A stretch of DNA of 64,000 nucleotides, from assembly GCF_002042965.1 (NCBI RefSeq), contig NZ_MZNT01000002.1, forward strand, positions 310,001 to 374,000, given 5' to 3'. The translations under genes and the position numbers were made by a program. This document shows positions 61,824-64,000 of this stretch, piece after piece. Origin of the DNA: Paenibacillus sp. 32352 (lineage in GTDB: Bacteria > Bacillota > Bacilli > Paenibacillales > NBRC-103111). How positions within the stretch are numbered: position 1 is the first letter of the stretch; every line of letters starts with the position of its first letter. Under the pieces are notes generated by a model, which was not told the origin of the DNA, made no database searches, and was given only the letters and a program-made list of their open reading frames with translations.

Positions 61824-64000
61824 GTTATCATTAGGATTTCGCGGATATCCTGCTCGGATAAGGAGGATAAGGATCCCTCACCAGGCTGGATAATCTCATC
61901 GATCAGATGCTTCTTTCGTTGCTGCAGCTCGTACATTTTATCTTCCACGGTTCCCCGGCTGACGAGACGAATGACTTGCACAACGTTCTTCTGACCGAGA
62001 CGGTGGGCACGGTCTGCCGCTTGCTGCTCGACAGCCGGATTCCACCATAAATCATACAGCACGACCGTATCCGCTCCGGTTAAGTTGAGACCCGTACCTC
62101 CCGCTTTCATGGAAATCAGGAACAAATCCCTCTCACCGTCATTAAATCGATTACACAGCTCTACACGTTCACGGGTAGGCGTGTCACCGTCCAGATAAAA
62201 ATAGCGAATCCCCTGATACCCGAGCTCCTTGCCTATGAACTTCAGCATTTCTGTGAATTGAGAGAAAATGAGCATTCGCTTTCCCGCGCCGCGGCATTCC
62301 TCCACGATATCGAGAAGCTGCTCGAGTTTGGCGGAGCTGCCTGCATAATCTTCGACGAAGAGAGCGGGATGGCAGCATATTTGGCGAAGGCGCGTCAATC
62401 CGGCGAGTATTTTGATCCGGTTTTGCTGGAAGGTGTCCTCGTCCAGGTGCTTCAACGTTTCCTGCCGAAGCTTGGCCAAATAGGCTGCATACAGCTTCTT
62501 CTGCTCCGGCAGCAGCTCGGAGGCTTGCAACGACTCGATTTTCTCCGGCAGCTCCCGCAGGACATCCGTCTTTAACCTGCGCAGCAGAAAAGGTCTGACG
62601 CGGCGGGCCACTTGGTCCCGGGTTAGCTCGCTGAACGCTCTACGGCTGGCGAACAAGCCGGGGAAGACAGCGTCGAAGATGGACCAAAGCTCTTCCAAGC
62701 GGTTTTCTATCGGTGTCCCGGTAAGAGCAAACCGATATTGGGCCCGGAGCTCTTTTACAGCTTGTGCAGTCTGGGTTGTATGATTCTTGAATACCTGAGC
62801 CTCATCGAGGATCAGCGTATGAAACGACGGCTCCACATACATGGACAGGTCCCTTCGCAGCAGCGGATAGGATGTGATGATCACATCATACTGATGTGCG
62901 GCTTTTACCATACGGCTTCGCTCTGCCCGAGTGCCGTCCACAACAAGGGCCCGGAGCTCAGGAGCAAACTTGTTCAGCTCATGAAGCCAGTTATAGGTCA
63001 GCGAGGCCGGGGAAACAATGATGGCGGGCACCTTCTGGCTTCGGATTTCCGGGAGCACGGATACCAGGAAAGATATGCTTTGCAGCGTCTTACCAAGTCC
63101 CATGTCGTCAGCCAAAATACCACCGAAGCGGTAATGGGCTAGCGTCTTCAACCACTGATACCCGTACTTCTGGTAATCCCGCAGTACTGAATCCAGATTA
63201 TCCGGAACGGGAAACTCAAGATGGTCCGGATTGCGCAGATTCTCCAGAAGTCTTCGGAATGATTTGCCCAGCTGAATCGAATGATTGCGGGTGTGGGAAT
63301 CGGTCAAATGAAGCGCACGGGTGACAGGCAGCTGGAAGGCCGTTCCCTTAAGATCATTTTGGCGTAAACCGACTTCGTTCATGAAGTTCACGATCGCTTG
63401 GAACTCTTCGCTTTCCAGAGGCATCAAGGCGCCGTTCGGCAGTCTGTAGTACCTGCGCTTCTCCTCCAGAGACTGTATCAGTGAGCGGATTTCCGACTCA
63501 GGAATGCCCTGAATATCGAATTTGAATTCCAGCCAATCTGTACGCTCATCCACATCCACCATGATTTTCGGTGGAGGATTCGTAAGGAGAAGTCTGACTT
63601 TCACGGCGGAGGTTGCGTACACCTTGACGAGCTTTTCCAGCTCGGGAACGATATGGTACAGAAAATCGTATTCGCCTTCCTCGTCCTCCATGAAATAGCC
63701 ACTTTCCGTCTTGACGAAGGCACTCTGGTCCATCAGCTCCAGAATGCGTCGTTCTTGTTCCCCGTCGCGCAAAAGGATATGGTCCGTCCCCCTATGAGGG
63801 CGATGTGACTCCAAAGGATTGATGACGATTTCGCCATAATGAAATTCCAGTCCGGCCAGGAGCCGGTCACGGACTCGATCCAGATACAGCTTGGCCTGTA
63901 AAGGCATCTGTGTAATGCGCTCCGTTACCGCCTTCGAAATATGGATGGAGCCGAGCTTCATGAGGCCAGGAATGACGGTTTCCATAAAGGATTCGATTTG
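61820..64000 (-). CDS. SNF2/RapA-type helicase-like ATPase (5' end outside window)
   Basis: At least 726 residues of a Swi2/Snf2 ATPase; the frame is open to the window edge, so the N-terminus is missing. Visible motifs: Walker A ADDMGLGKTLQ, Walker B-like LILDEAQVFKN (DEAQ), FALTGTPIENRLEELWSIFD, and the C-terminal helicase half with LIFSQFTEML, GTGLNLTGADTVVLYDLWWNP and DRAHRLGQKN. It is related to nucleic-acid translocases found with SWIM zinc fingers in Bacillota. Its stop codon is inside the third copy of the hairpin repeat. Confidence 0.93.
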   Translation of the reverse strand, partial: QIESFMETVIPGLMKLGSIHISKAVTERITQMPLQAKLYLDRVRDRLLAGLEFHYGEIVINPLESHRPHRGTDHILLRDGEQERRILELMDQSAFVKTESGYFMEDEEGEYDFLYHIVPELEKLVKVYATSAVKVRLLLTNPPPKIMVDVDERTDWLEFKFDIQGIPESEIRSLIQSLEEKRRYYRLPNGALMPLESEEFQAIVNFMNEVGLRQNDLKGTAFQLPVTRALHLTDSHTRNHSIQLGKSFRRLLENLRNPDHLEFPVPDNLDSVLRDYQKYGYQWLKTLAHYRFGGILADDMGLGKTLQSISFLVSVLPEIRSQKVPAIIVSPASLTYNWLHELNKFAPELRALVVDGTRAERSRMVKAAHQYDVIITSYPLLRRDLSMYVEPSFHTLILDEAQVFKNHTTQTAQAVKELRAQYRFALTGTPIENRLEELWSIFDAVFPGLFASRRAFSELTRDQVARRVRPFLLRRLKTDVLRELPEKIESLQASELLPEQKKLYAAYLAKLRQETLKHLDEDTFQQNRIKILAGLTRLRQICCHPALFVEDYAGSSAKLEQLLDIVEECRGAGKRMLIFSQFTEMLKFIGKELGYQGIRYFYLDGDTPTRERVELCNRFNDGERDLFLISMKAGGTGLNLTGADTVVLYDLWWNPAVEQQAADRAHRLGQKNVVQVIRLVSRGTVEDKMYELQQRKKHLIDEIIQPGEGSLSSLSEQDIREILMIT

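Noticed and set aside
1..64000. tRNA, rRNA, CRISPR, prophage or transposase genes
   Set aside because: No cloverleaf-like or repeat-spacer pattern and no integrase, transposase or phage protein was recognised on either strand; a tRNAscan and CRISPR search would settle it.

Overview
The window looks like the chromosome of a Gram-positive, Paenibacillus-type member of the Bacillota. The signs are strong AAGGAGG ribosome-binding sites, SLH-anchored and lipid-anchored surface proteins, a large investment in family-1 sugar ABC transport, copper-amine-oxidase-N 'stalk' proteins, a YpdA/Bdr-type bacillithiol disulfide reductase and a YuaF-FloT pair behind a sigma-W-like promoter. No rRNA, tRNA, CRISPR array, transposase or phage gene was seen.

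Region 1 (1-21.3 kb) is a surface and uptake island. It opens with the end of a sugar ABC permease. Then come four lipoproteins with one shared ThuA/glutamine-amidotransferase-like domain, three closely similar sugar-binding lipoproteins, two SLH proteins carrying the same ThuA-like domain at the C-terminus, a membrane-fusion lipoprotein with a large FtsX-type permease (no ATPase beside them), an intracellular GH127-like enzyme and a 1093-residue SLH-like wall protein. Four transcription units here (from 3438, 10408, 12003 and 18014) follow the same promoter architecture: CCTATAA, 15 bases, CCTATAA, 16 bases, then a TANTAT-like -10. A fifth, partial copy precedes 21510. This looks like the target of one AraC/YesN-type activator, probably encoded outside the window. 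Some copies also carry CcpA cre-like sites.

Region 2 (21.5-38.8 kb) is a tightly packed catabolic operon: Gfo/Idh/MocA dehydrogenase, tandem alpha/beta hydrolase with a dead second half, Asp/Glu-racemase-fold protein lacking the second cysteine, RuBisCO-like protein, DUF1537 acid-sugar kinase, a solute-binding-protein-fold protein without signal peptide, CaiB/BaiF CoA-transferase, MaoC hydratase, a second signal-less binding protein and a second Gfo/Idh/MocA dehydrogenase. Convergent to it lies an intracellular GH106-like glycoside hydrolase, followed by a glycerate kinase. The RuBisCO-like protein plus DUF1537 kinase recalls the published D-apiose/isoapionate pathway. Together with GH127-like and GH106-like enzymes it suggests use of a plant cell-wall glycan such as a rhamnogalacturonan-II side chain. 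The CoA-transferase/MaoC branch and the cytosolic binding-protein folds are not part of any pathway I can name and are the best candidates for a new system.

Region 3 (38.8-64 kb) is mostly ordinary chromosome: two paralogous stalk/PKD-like secreted proteins, an orphan ABC ATPase, bacillithiol disulfide reductase, a PmtA-like methyltransferase, a DAO oxidoreductase, FucU mutarotase, a phosphodiester-glycosidase-like protein, transketolase, two LysR regulators, guanine-deaminase-like protein, ankyrin lipoprotein, YuaF-FloT, Nudix hydrolase, a two-polypeptide 2-oxoacid:ferredoxin oxidoreductase made of fused subunits, a small unknown protein, uridine kinase, an SDR oxidoreductase, a tandem hairpin repeat and the C-terminal part of an SNF2 helicase that runs off the end.
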